The notes below the pieces were generated by a model that did not search any database, was not told the origin of the DNA, and saw nothing but the letters and a program-made list of their open reading frames with translations. DNA of 64,000 bases. Source: Cyclobacteriaceae bacterium (GTDB lineage: Bacteria > Bacteroidota > Bacteroidia > Cytophagales > Cyclobacteriaceae). The DNA lies in the NCBI GenBank assembly GCA_016786585.1, contig JAEUUI010000024.1:62001-126000 (forward strand), written 5' to 3'. How positions within the stretch are numbered: position 1 is the stretch's first letter; each line of letters starts with the position of its first letter. The position numbers and the translations under genes are program-made. Of this stretch, positions 25,414 to 33,400 are shown in pieces.

Positions 25414-26781
25414 ATGCCCAAGCCACAACGAATTCATTTCATTGCCATAGGCGGAAGCGTAATGCATAACCTCGCCATTGCCCTTAAGAATCAGGGACAT
25501 ACTGTAACGGGCTCGGACGATGAAATCTTTGAACCTTCCCGCTCGGCCCTCGAAAAAAACCGTCTTTTACCCAGAACAGAAGGCTGGAATCCGGCAGCGG
25601 TAGACAACTCGATTGATATCGTGATCCTGGGCATGCACGCTAAAAAGGACAACCCGGAATTACTAAAAGCGCAGCAACTCGGTTTGACGATTTACTCCTT
25701 TCCTGAATATATTTACAATCATTCAATTGATAAACAACGTGTTATCATTGCCGGTAGTCACGGAAAGACAACCATCACGGGCATCGTGGTTCACGTACTC
25801 AACTATTACAACCGATCGTTCGATTACGTAATCGGTGCGCGAATTAAGGGTGTAGACAATCCGGTGAAACTCTCCGATGCACCACTCATTGTTATTGAAG
25901 GCGATGAATATCTCTGCTCGGCTCTCGACCCGACTCCGAAATTCTTACGATACCAGCATCACATCGGCTTGATCAGTGGCGTAGCGTGGGATCATGCGAA
26001 CGTATTCCCGACAGAAGAGGAATACCTGAAGCAGTTCGACAAGTTTGCGGATCAGACTCCCAAGAGCGGTATTTTGATTTTCTGCGAATCCGACCCGATG
26101 GTTTCCGTGGTCGGAAACAAGCAACGTAATGATGTAATCAGCGTACCATACAAAGCTCATCCTCACGCACTTGAGAATGGTCAGGAGTATTTGACTAATG
26201 GTAAGGAACGCATCCCGGTGAAGATATTTGGCAACCACAATCTTCAGAACATCAACGGGGCGAAAGAGCTTTTAAAGAAGATTGGGATCAGCAGCGAACA
26301 GTTCTACAAAGCGATCTCATCGTTTGAGGGTGCCGCAGGCCGGCTGGAGAAAGTTAAAGAAACGAAATCGACCGTTGTGTTTAAAGACTATGCCCACGCT
26401 CCTTCCAAAGTAAGGGCCAGTGTGCGGGCGGTGAAAGAACTATACCCAAACCGCGAGGTTGTGGCCTGCCTGGAGCTTCATACCTTCAGCAGTCTGAATA
26501 AAAACTATCTCCCGCAATACAAAGATTCGCTGAAAGGCATCAACCAGGCGATCGTATTCTTCAATCCCGAAAAGGTAAAAGCTAAAAACCTCGAGCCGCT
26601 TACCGAGGCTGATATCAAGCATGCTTTCGGCAGCAATACACTGATGGTATTTGACGATGCTCAAAAACTTGAGGCATATTTGGCTAGCCAGAACTGGGCA
26701 AACAAAAACCTGCTCATGATGAGCTCCGGTAATTTTGCCGGATTTAACATTCAAACGCTGGCCGAAAAACTTTTGGCTTAG
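25414..26781 (+). CDS. mpl: Mur ligase of the Mpl type (murein peptide ligase-like)
   Basis: 455 residues. The N-terminal Rossmann part has HFIAIGGSVMHNLAIAL. The ATP loop is AGSHGKTTITG; the metal/substrate region IVIEGDEY and WDHANVFPTEEEY follow; the C-terminal Mur ligase domain holds FGNHNLQNI and FEGAAGRLE, then DYAHAPSKVRAS. The MHNLA motif and AHAPS instead of a MurC-type end favour Mpl, which joins UDP-MurNAc to recycled tripeptide in peptidoglycan recycling. MurC is the main alternative, but MurC usually sits in the dcw cluster. It is followed after 16 bases by the exonuclease gene. Confidence 0.82.
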   Translation: MPKPQRIHFIAIGGSVMHNLAIALKNQGHTVTGSDDEIFEPSRSALEKNRLLPRTEGWNPAAVDNSIDIVILGMHAKKDNPELLKAQQLGLTIYSFPEYIYNHSIDKQRVIIAGSHGKTTITGIVVHVLNYYNRSFDYVIGARIKGVDNPVKLSDAPLIVIEGDEYLCSALDPTPKFLRYQHHIGLISGVAWDHANVFPTEEEYLKQFDKFADQTPKSGILIFCESDPMVSVVGNKQRNDVISVPYKAHPHALENGQEYLTNGKERIPVKIFGNHNLQNINGAKELLKKIGISSEQFYKAISSFEGAAGRLEKVKETKSTVVFKDYAHAPSKVRASVRAVKELYPNREVVACLELHTFSSLNKNYLPQYKDSLKGINQAIVFFNPEKVKAKNLEPLTEADIKHAFGSNTLMVFDDAQKLEAYLASQNWANKNLLMMSSGNFAGFNIQTLAEKLLA

Positions 26782-26797
26782 TCTCCCCTATTCGTAC

Positions 26798-27601
26798 ATG
26801 AAATTAAACCTTCGCAACCCTGTTTGTTTTTTCGACCTGGAAACTACAGGAACCAATATCACAACTGATCGTATTATCGAGATTGCTGTCGTTAAGCTGA
26901 TGCCTGGCGGAGAAACCGTCACCAAAACAAATCTCATTAACCCCGAGATGACGATTCTTCCCGAGTCGACAGCTATCCACGGGATCAGCAATGAAGATGT
27001 TAAGGGTAAACCCACCTTTAAGGAAGTTGCCAAAGAGTACGCTAAGTTTATCGAGGGTGCCGACCTCTCTGGCTTTAACATCCTGAAGTTTGATGTACCC
27101 ATGCTGGTGGAAGAATTTATCCGGGCCGGAGTTGAGTTTGATTACAGCCGGAAGAAAATCATCGACTCACAAAAGATCTTCCACCTGATGGAGAAGCGAA
27201 CATTATCGGCTGCTTACAAATTCTACGTCAATAAAAACCTTGAGAATTCTCACAGCGCAGAAGCTGATACGATTGCTTCGCTGGAAGTACTCGCAGCGCA
27301 GGTTGAACGCTATGAGGGTCAGGTTGTTACCGACTCGTTAGGGAAGCAGATTGGGGAGATCAGAAACGACATGGAAGTTTTGGGCAAGCTCACTTCGTCC
27401 GATCTTGTTGACCTTGCGTGCCGTATGACACTCAACAGCAAGGGTGAAGAGATTTTCAACTTCGGAAAACACAAAGGCAAAGTTGTTACCGCAGTACTGA
27501 AAGAAGAGCCTGCCTACTACGACTGGATGATGAACGGTGACTTCCCGATGGACACCAAGCGGAAGCTGACCGAGATCAAGCTAAGGTCGTTCAAGAAATA
27601 A
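26798..27601 (+). CDS. DnaQ-like 3'-5' exonuclease
   Basis: 267 residues from ATG 26798; the longer frame overlapping mpl is not family-like. DEDDh exonuclease motifs are visible: FFDLETTG (Exo I), GFNILKFDVPML (Exo II) and NSHSAEADT (Exo III). The C-terminal 50 residues include FNFGKHKGK and YYDWMM, the small domain found at the end of exodeoxyribonuclease X-type proteins. Likely DNA repair or proofreading of short substrates. It probably shares a transcript with mpl. Confidence 0.88.
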   Translation: MKLNLRNPVCFFDLETTGTNITTDRIIEIAVVKLMPGGETVTKTNLINPEMTILPESTAIHGISNEDVKGKPTFKEVAKEYAKFIEGADLSGFNILKFDVPMLVEEFIRAGVEFDYSRKKIIDSQKIFHLMEKRTLSAAYKFYVNKNLENSHSAEADTIASLEVLAAQVERYEGQVVTDSLGKQIGEIRNDMEVLGKLTSSDLVDLACRMTLNSKGEEIFNFGKHKGKVVTAVLKEEPAYYDWMMNGDFPMDTKRKLTEIKLRSFKK

Positions 27602-27687
27602 GGGGATTCTTCGCTGCGCTCTGAATGACGTCACCGAGCTGTACCCGATACGGGGATTCTTCGCTTCGCTCAGAATGACGTTATCGA
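27602..27687. repeat. Tandem pair of a 36-bp intergenic repeat
   Basis: Two copies (27602-27637 and 27652-27687) of a 36-base unit beginning GGGGATTCTTCGCT and ending GAATGACGTnAnCGA, offset by 50 bases, identical at 32 of 36 positions. Within each unit ATTCT and (A)GAAT can pair as a short hairpin. They fill the gap between two convergent genes. A degenerate relative lies at 10736-10780. Similar GATTCTTCGC...AATGACG units are, from memory, widespread intergenic repeats in bacterial genomes. Confidence 0.7.
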
Positions 27688-27697
27688 ACCAAAATCA

Positions 27698-28498
27698 CTA
27701 CTTATATTTCTCGTAGTATTTCAATGCCTTTGGTAATTGTTTGTTAAGATCAGCGATCCGGGTTTCGTCTGACGGGTGAGTTGACAACCACTCAGGTGTG
27801 CTGCCTTTACTGCCGGCTGCCATACGCTCCCAGAATTTTGGCGCTTCACGCGGATCATATCCGGCAATGGCCATGAATATCAAACCAATTTCATCTGCTT
27901 CCGATTCGTGAGTGCGTGAAAACTTCAGCATACCAACCTGAGAACCCAGACCAACCGCTTGGTAGAATATCTGACTGGTCATCGTTGGGTTCTGCCCCAT
28001 CGCTGCACTGATTGAACTCATCCCCAGTTGCTGCAACAACCCCTGGCTCATGCGTTCACGACCGTGGTTTGCAATCGCGTGAGCAACTTCGTGCCCCATT
28101 ACTACAGCAATACCCGATTCATCTTTACAAATCGGCATGATACCCGTATAAAAAGCAACCTTACCGCCCGGCATACACCATGCGTTCACGGTTTTAGGAT
28201 CATCGATAAGGTTAAACTCCCAATTGAACCCGGCAAGTTCGCCTGAAAGGTTCTTTTCGGCCATGTATTTTTCAACGGCCTTCTGAATGCGCGCGCCAAC
28301 ATTCTTCACCATTTGGGTTTGCTGGGCGTTCGTTGACAACGGCCCTTTGGCAATAACCTCTTTATATTCCTTTTCGGCCATCGGAATAATTTCACTGTTC
28401 GAAACAAGGTTGAGTTGTCTGCGTCCGGTTAACGGAACGGTTGCACACGCATAAATTACCGCGGTAATAACGATGAGGAAGATGGCTTTTTTAAGCAT
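27698..28498 (-). CDS. M48 family metalloprotease lipoprotein
   Basis: 266 residues from ATG 28498 (LKKAIFLIVITAVIYAC); lipobox Cys at 18. The longer frame up to 28546 would spoil the signal peptide. Zinc site HEVAH (H136, E137, H140) with the distal Glu in THESEADEIG. Typical of M48/LoiP-like (BepA group without TPRs) proteases that work on envelope proteins. It has its own promoter (TTG-N18-TAGATTTG) in the divergent gap toward the amylase gene. Confidence 0.92.
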   Translation of the reverse strand: MLKKAIFLIVITAVIYACATVPLTGRRQLNLVSNSEIIPMAEKEYKEVIAKGPLSTNAQQTQMVKNVGARIQKAVEKYMAEKNLSGELAGFNWEFNLIDDPKTVNAWCMPGGKVAFYTGIMPICKDESGIAVVMGHEVAHAIANHGRERMSQGLLQQLGMSSISAAMGQNPTMTSQIFYQAVGLGSQVGMLKFSRTHESEADEIGLIFMAIAGYDPREAPKFWERMAAGSKGSTPEWLSTHPSDETRIADLNKQLPKALKYYEKYK

Positions 28499-28522
28499 AC
28501 GGGTTAATTTTAGACTAAAATA

Positions 28523-28551
28523 CAAATCTACGAGGTTATCACACACTACAA
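28523..28551 (-). promoter_or_regulatory. Putative promoter of the M48 protease gene (TTG-N18-TAGATTTG)
   Basis: On the minus strand TTG (28549-28551) is followed after 18 bases by TAGATTTG (28523-28530), an exact TAnnTTTG -7 element with permitted Bacteroidota spacing. The predicted leader is about 18-20 bases. It is one of the two best-formed promoters in the window. Confidence 0.5.
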
Positions 28552-28561
28552 TTTATACGCC

Positions 28562-30421
28562 ATGCCCGCAAAACTGATTTTACGTTCGGTACTGCTGATC
28601 ATCCTGAGTGCCACTACCACATTCGCACAAAAGCAACAAATTGATATTCAGCGAATAGACCCTGCATTTTGGTGGGCTGGAATGAAAAATCCGGAACTGC
28701 AGGTGCTGGTTTACGGAAAGGACATTTCCAGTGCGGCTGTTACGCTCAGCTATCCGGGTGTGGAAATTACGCGCACCGAGAAAACAGAAAACCCGAATTA
28801 TCAATTCCTGTTTCTGAACATCAAACCTGAGGCGAAGCCCGGTGTTATTCCGGTCACGTTCACATCCGGGAAAAAGAAACGGGTTGTCAACTACGAGTTA
28901 CGCAAACGGGAAAAGTCAGGGCCCGAATACAAAGGCTTCAATGCTTCGGATGTGATCTACCTGATCATGCCCGACCGGTTTGCCAATGGCGATGAAACGA
29001 ACGACTACGTGGCGGGCATGCTGGAGAAACCAAATCGCGCTGAGCCGTTCGGTCGCCATGGCGGTGACATAAAAGGTATTGAAAGCAAGCTCGACTACCT
29101 GAAAGACTTTGGGATAACCGCACTTTGGCTGAACCCGGTGTTGGAAAACAATCAGTCGCACTCAACTTACCACGGCTACGCCATCAGCGACTTTTATAAA
29201 GTTGATCCGCGCTTCGGTACGAACGAAGATTTCCGGATGCTCACAAAAAAGACGCACGATAAAGGCATGAAGATGATCATGGATATGGTGTTTAATCATG
29301 CCGGAAGCGAAACCTGGTTCATGAAAGATCCGCCACAGAAAGACTGGGTACATCAGTTCCCGCAATACACAAACTCAAACTATCGCTTGTCGATCAGTGT
29401 CGATCCATACGCATCTAAATTCGATACCGACAAAATGCAGCAGGGCTGGTTCGACCGGCATATGCCAGACCTTAACCAGCACAACAAACTGTTGGCTACC
29501 TACCTGATCCAAAACAGCATCTGGTGGATCGAATATGCCCAACTGGACGGCATCCGTATGGATACTCATCCTTATCCATACAAAGATTTTATGTCGACCT
29601 GGTGTAAAGAGGTATTGAACGAGTATCCCAACTTCAACATTGTGGGTGAAGTTTGGGAAGAGCGTGTGCTGCTCACCTCCTACTTTCAGCGCAATTCAAA
29701 AAACAGCGATGGGTATGAAGGCAACCTTCCAAGCATCACAGATTTTCCGTTGAAGTCGGCTATCAATACTGCATTCAATGAACAGGACGGTTGGGAACAA
29801 GGACTAACCAGAATTTACTATGTGCTGATCCAGGACTTCGCATACACCGAGCCGAATAACAACGTCATCTTCCTCGACAATCACGATATTACTCGCTTCG
29901 CGACATCGGTAGGCGGAGACATCAACAAACAAAAAATGGGTTTTGCCACGTTGTTAACCATGCGCGGGATCCCGCAAATGTTTTACGGTGGCGAGATCGG
30001 TATGCCTGGCGATGGTGGCAATCACGGAACGCTCCGGGCAGATATGCCGGGCGGATGGAAAGGCGACAACCGAAGCGTGTTTACCGAAGCGGGACGCACG
30101 AAGGATGAAAATGATCTCTTTCACTACATCAGCACGATCCTCAACTGGCGAAAATCCAAGCCGGTCATTCACAACGGTAAGCTTATGCACTTCATTCCTG
30201 AGAACGGTATCTACGTCTATTTCCGCTATACCGATACGGAGAGTGTGATGGTTATCCTGAACAACAACGCTGAAGAGAAGACACTGACAACAGAACGATT
30301 CACCGAACGGCTGAAGGGATTTAACTCCGCAGAAAATATTGTAACCAAACAAACCGTTAGTAACTTGCAGAGCGTTGCGTTGCCTGCGAAGTCGGCAACT
30401 ATACTGGAGTTAAAAAAGTAA
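28562..30421 (+). CDS. GH13 alpha-amylase / cyclomaltodextrinase-like enzyme, exported
   Basis: 619 residues. Signal peptide (about 1-22, ending in TFAQ); N-terminal beta domain of the neopullulanase type (about 25-115); (beta/alpha)8 barrel with DVIYLIMPDRFANGD, the conserved region MDMVFNHAG, nucleophile D334 in DGIRMDTHPY, acid/base E363 in VGEVWEE and D442 in FLDNHDITRF; C-terminal beta domain. Probably hydrolyses maltodextrins or cyclodextrins in the periplasm, like SusA-type enzymes. No SusCD genes are nearby. It is followed after three bases by the FAH-family gene. Confidence 0.93.
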   Translation: MPAKLILRSVLLIILSATTTFAQKQQIDIQRIDPAFWWAGMKNPELQVLVYGKDISSAAVTLSYPGVEITRTEKTENPNYQFLFLNIKPEAKPGVIPVTFTSGKKKRVVNYELRKREKSGPEYKGFNASDVIYLIMPDRFANGDETNDYVAGMLEKPNRAEPFGRHGGDIKGIESKLDYLKDFGITALWLNPVLENNQSHSTYHGYAISDFYKVDPRFGTNEDFRMLTKKTHDKGMKMIMDMVFNHAGSETWFMKDPPQKDWVHQFPQYTNSNYRLSISVDPYASKFDTDKMQQGWFDRHMPDLNQHNKLLATYLIQNSIWWIEYAQLDGIRMDTHPYPYKDFMSTWCKEVLNEYPNFNIVGEVWEERVLLTSYFQRNSKNSDGYEGNLPSITDFPLKSAINTAFNEQDGWEQGLTRIYYVLIQDFAYTEPNNNVIFLDNHDITRFATSVGGDINKQKMGFATLLTMRGIPQMFYGGEIGMPGDGGNHGTLRADMPGGWKGDNRSVFTEAGRTKDENDLFHYISTILNWRKSKPVIHNGKLMHFIPENGIYVYFRYTDTESVMVILNNNAEEKTLTTERFTERLKGFNSAENIVTKQTVSNLQSVALPAKSATILELKK

Positions 30422-30424
30422 GTA

Positions 30425-31039
30425 ATGAAAATTTTCGCGATCGGCAGAAACTACGTAGAGCACATTCAGGAGTTGAACAATGAACGCCCGGATGAGCCGG
30501 TGGTGTTCACCAAGCCGGATACGGCCATACTCCGGAACAACGCTCCGTTTTACCTGCCCGATTTTTCCAAAGACATACACCATGAAGTGGAACTTGTGTT
30601 GCGGGTATGCAAGGAAGGGAAAAACATTGAGGATAAATTTGCGCATAAGTACTTCGATGCCATTGGTTTAGGCATTGATTTTACTGCACGCGATTTGCAG
30701 CAGAAAGCGAAGGAAAAAGGGCTTCCCTGGGATATTGCGAAGGGCTTCAATGGCTCCGCTCCGATGTCCGATAAGTTTATTCCGGTAAGTGAGTTCAAAA
30801 ACTTAAAGGATATCAACTTCAGCCTGCAGATTGATGGCGAGTTGAAGCAGAAAGGAAATACAAGTTTAATGCTGTTTAGCTTTGATTATATCATTGCTTA
30901 CCTGTCGAAATTTTTTACGTTGCGCACCGGTGATCTGATTTTTACCGGTACGCCCAAAGGAGTTAGCGCGGTGAAGGCTGGAAACGTTTTATCGGGGTAT
31001 ATTGAGAATGAAAAGTTGCTGGAATTTGAAGTTAAGTAA
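30425..31039 (+). CDS. Fumarylacetoacetate hydrolase family protein
   Basis: 204 residues, the length of the compact FahA-type hydrolases. Key landmarks: IFAIGRNYVEHIQEL start, FTKPDTAI, HHEVELVLRV with the metal-binding Glu pair, GIDFTARDLQ, KGFNGSAPM and TGDLIFTGTPKGVS. Members are Mg-dependent acylpyruvate hydrolases or oxaloacetate decarboxylases; the substrate here is not set by sequence. It overlaps the next gene by 38 bases. Confidence 0.92.
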   Translation: MKIFAIGRNYVEHIQELNNERPDEPVVFTKPDTAILRNNAPFYLPDFSKDIHHEVELVLRVCKEGKNIEDKFAHKYFDAIGLGIDFTARDLQQKAKEKGLPWDIAKGFNGSAPMSDKFIPVSEFKNLKDINFSLQIDGELKQKGNTSLMLFSFDYIIAYLSKFFTLRTGDLIFTGTPKGVSAVKAGNVLSGYIENEKLLEFEVK

Positions 31040-32945
31040 AGTAATCATTTACGCATGGATGCTGGTCGCGTACTCAGCTTCCGCGCAGTTGAGTGAAACA
31101 GATTCGGCAACCACTCCGAAGCCCAGGGAACAGGAGCGCTACATCTTCCCGATCAAGCCGGGGTCGGCCAACTCATTGGCGGGCACCATGGGTGAACTCC
31201 GAAGCACACACTTTCATTCAGGCATTGACATCCGTACCAATAATGAAATTGGCTGGCCTGTACTTGCGGCTAAAAGCGGATACATTTCACGGGCCGGGGT
31301 AAGTCCGGTGGGCTACGGAAATGTTCTGTACATCACGCATCCTGACGGAAACACAACCGTGTACGGCCACCTTGATCGCTTTAAGGGCGCAGTTGGTGAT
31401 TATGTCTTGAAAGAGCGGTATCGCAGAAAGCAATCGGCTATCGATCTTGAGTTTACACCGAACATCTTTCCCGTTAAGCAAGGTGACACGATCGCATATG
31501 CAGGAAATACCGGGTCATCAGGCGGGCCTCACCTGCACTTCAATATTCAGCGCGATGACAAGGCACTTGATCCGCTCAATTTCGATTTCGCGGAAATCCG
31601 TGATGCCGCTCCACCGGTTGTGCAGAAGGTTGCGCTAAAGACACTTGACATCAATTCACGCATTAATGACCGGTTCGGCCGGTTTGAATTTTACGCTTCG
31701 CGAATCGGCAGCAATTATTCACTCAGCACCCCAATTCTGGCGTCTGGCATGATTGGTATCGAAGTGCTTGGATTTGACCGGGTTGATAATGCGCGCTATC
31801 GCTGCGGCATCAACTACATTGAAGTGTTTCTCGACAGCACCAAAATCTTCAGTCAGAAGATTGAGGAGCTGGATCTCACCGATCCGCGAAGCATCTATGG
31901 TTTGATTGACTACAAAGCTCACCGCAGTGAGGGCAACCGGTTTTACAAACTTTACATTGATGATAGCAACCGCCTCGGGTTTTATTCAACCTCTCCCGGT
32001 AATGGTCAGATTCGTATCGATTCAACAAAAACATCGAACATCCGGATTGTATTAAAAGACATTTATGGCAACACCAGCGAGGTAAATCTTCGCCTGAAGC
32101 CCGTTCCTGTTGTGAAAGAAGTTAAGCTGTTGGAACCTGCTACTGTTCCCTCGGCATACGACATCCAGGAAAACACATTAAGTATTATTACCAAACCGTG
32201 TCCGGGAGTTGTTGCTAAGTCGTACGCTGGCGGAACTGAAACAGAACTTCTTCCCGATTATTTCAGTGCCGGCAAGTCGGTTTACTTATTAGATCTGCGC
32301 AAGCAAATACCCGATTCGATAAAAGTTTGTGATCAGACACTCATCCCTAACATCAAGGCAACCGTGCCATCGGGGGTTGATTTTAAATATTACAGTGAAC
32401 GAATCGATGTGCAACTTCCGAAAGGATCATTATTCGACACGCTGTACCTCAATGCAAACTATTCAGTTAGGCCAGACAGTCTAGAAATTTTCACGGTAGG
32501 AAGTCCGTTTGTTCCGCTTAGCAAAGGCGTAACTGTTTCGCTGAAGCCGATCACAAAATACCCGGCCGATAAGCGCATTGCGGTATACCGCATGGTTGGG
32601 AAAGGTTTCGACTATGTTGGCGGCAAGTGGTTAAACGGAAGCGTTAATTTCGTAACACGTGAGTTCGGTAATTTTGTGATCCTGTCAGACAAAGTTCCTC
32701 CCACCATCCGGACAATATACATAAACAATCAGGCCGCGCGGTTCAAGATTGATGATGCACTGTCCGGCATCAACTCGTTTGAAGCTACACTCAACGGAAA
32801 GTGGCTGTTGATGAACTATGATGCTAAATCAAACGCCATCATGTCGGAAAAACTTAACAAACATGAAGTGCTGAAAGGTGACTTCGTGTTAACCGTAACC
32901 GACAATGCCGGAAACGTAAAAGTTCTTAAACACAGAATACCATGA
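31002..32945 (+). CDS. M23 family peptidase (LytM-type), exported
   Basis: 647 residues. The start at 31002 gives a charged N-region plus hydrophobic core ending in SASAQ, a good signal peptide; ATG 31008 is equally possible. The peptidase domain (about 45-200) has HFHSGIDIR (H and D ligands), TTVYGHLDRF and SGGPHLHFNI, all metal ligands present. Residues 200-647 are beta-rich, with an Ig-like C-terminal part (AVYRMVGKGFDYVGG, LSDKVPPTIRTIY). Expected to cut peptidoglycan crosslinks. It overlaps both neighbours, with bcp starting inside its stop (ATGA). Confidence 0.9.
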   Translation: MRMKSCWNLKLSKVIIYAWMLVAYSASAQLSETDSATTPKPREQERYIFPIKPGSANSLAGTMGELRSTHFHSGIDIRTNNEIGWPVLAAKSGYISRAGVSPVGYGNVLYITHPDGNTTVYGHLDRFKGAVGDYVLKERYRRKQSAIDLEFTPNIFPVKQGDTIAYAGNTGSSGGPHLHFNIQRDDKALDPLNFDFAEIRDAAPPVVQKVALKTLDINSRINDRFGRFEFYASRIGSNYSLSTPILASGMIGIEVLGFDRVDNARYRCGINYIEVFLDSTKIFSQKIEELDLTDPRSIYGLIDYKAHRSEGNRFYKLYIDDSNRLGFYSTSPGNGQIRIDSTKTSNIRIVLKDIYGNTSEVNLRLKPVPVVKEVKLLEPATVPSAYDIQENTLSIITKPCPGVVAKSYAGGTETELLPDYFSAGKSVYLLDLRKQIPDSIKVCDQTLIPNIKATVPSGVDFKYYSERIDVQLPKGSLFDTLYLNANYSVRPDSLEIFTVGSPFVPLSKGVTVSLKPITKYPADKRIAVYRMVGKGFDYVGGKWLNGSVNFVTREFGNFVILSDKVPPTIRTIYINNQAARFKIDDALSGINSFEATLNGKWLLMNYDAKSNAIMSEKLNKHEVLKGDFVLTVTDNAGNVKVLKHRIP

Positions 32946-33400
32946 GTAAAATGCCTGAACCCGGTAGTAAAGCCCCCGACTTTACCGTAAATAATCAGGA
33001 CGGAAAACCGGTTAAACTATCTTCCTTCAAAGGAAAGAAAGTAGTGCTGTACTTCTACCCGAACGATGAAACTCCGGGTTGTACGGAAGAAGCGTGCAAT
33101 CTCCGCGATAATTACAAAATGCTTTTAAAGCAGGGTTATGAAGTGCTTGGGATCAGCACGAACACCGAAGCCCAGCATCAGAAGTTCATCAAAAAGGAAA
33201 AACTCCCTTTTCAACTGCTGGCAGATGTCGACAAAGCAGTGCACAAAAAATATGGCACGTGGGGTGAGAAGTCGATGTTCGGCAACAAATTTATGGGAAC
33301 ACTTCGCACCACGTTTATCATCGATGAAAAAGGTGTGATCGAAGACGTGATTCGCAAGGTGAAAACCAAGGATCACACCGCACAAATCCTGAAAGGCTAG
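32942..33400 (+). CDS. bcp: Thioredoxin-dependent peroxiredoxin (Bcp/PrxQ)
   Basis: 152 residues, normal length. Peroxidatic C47 and resolving C52 lie in ETPGCTEEACNLRD, the PrxQ arrangement; the Arg for catalysis is in TLRTTFIID. It reduces peroxides with thioredoxin. The ATG overlaps the M23 stop. Its TAG stop directly abuts the TAG of the convergent gene with no base between, so no terminator can fit between the two. Confidence 0.95.
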   Translation: MSKMPEPGSKAPDFTVNNQDGKPVKLSSFKGKKVVLYFYPNDETPGCTEEACNLRDNYKMLLKQGYEVLGISTNTEAQHQKFIKKEKLPFQLLADVDKAVHKKYGTWGEKSMFGNKFMGTLRTTFIIDEKGVIEDVIRKVKTKDHTAQILKG

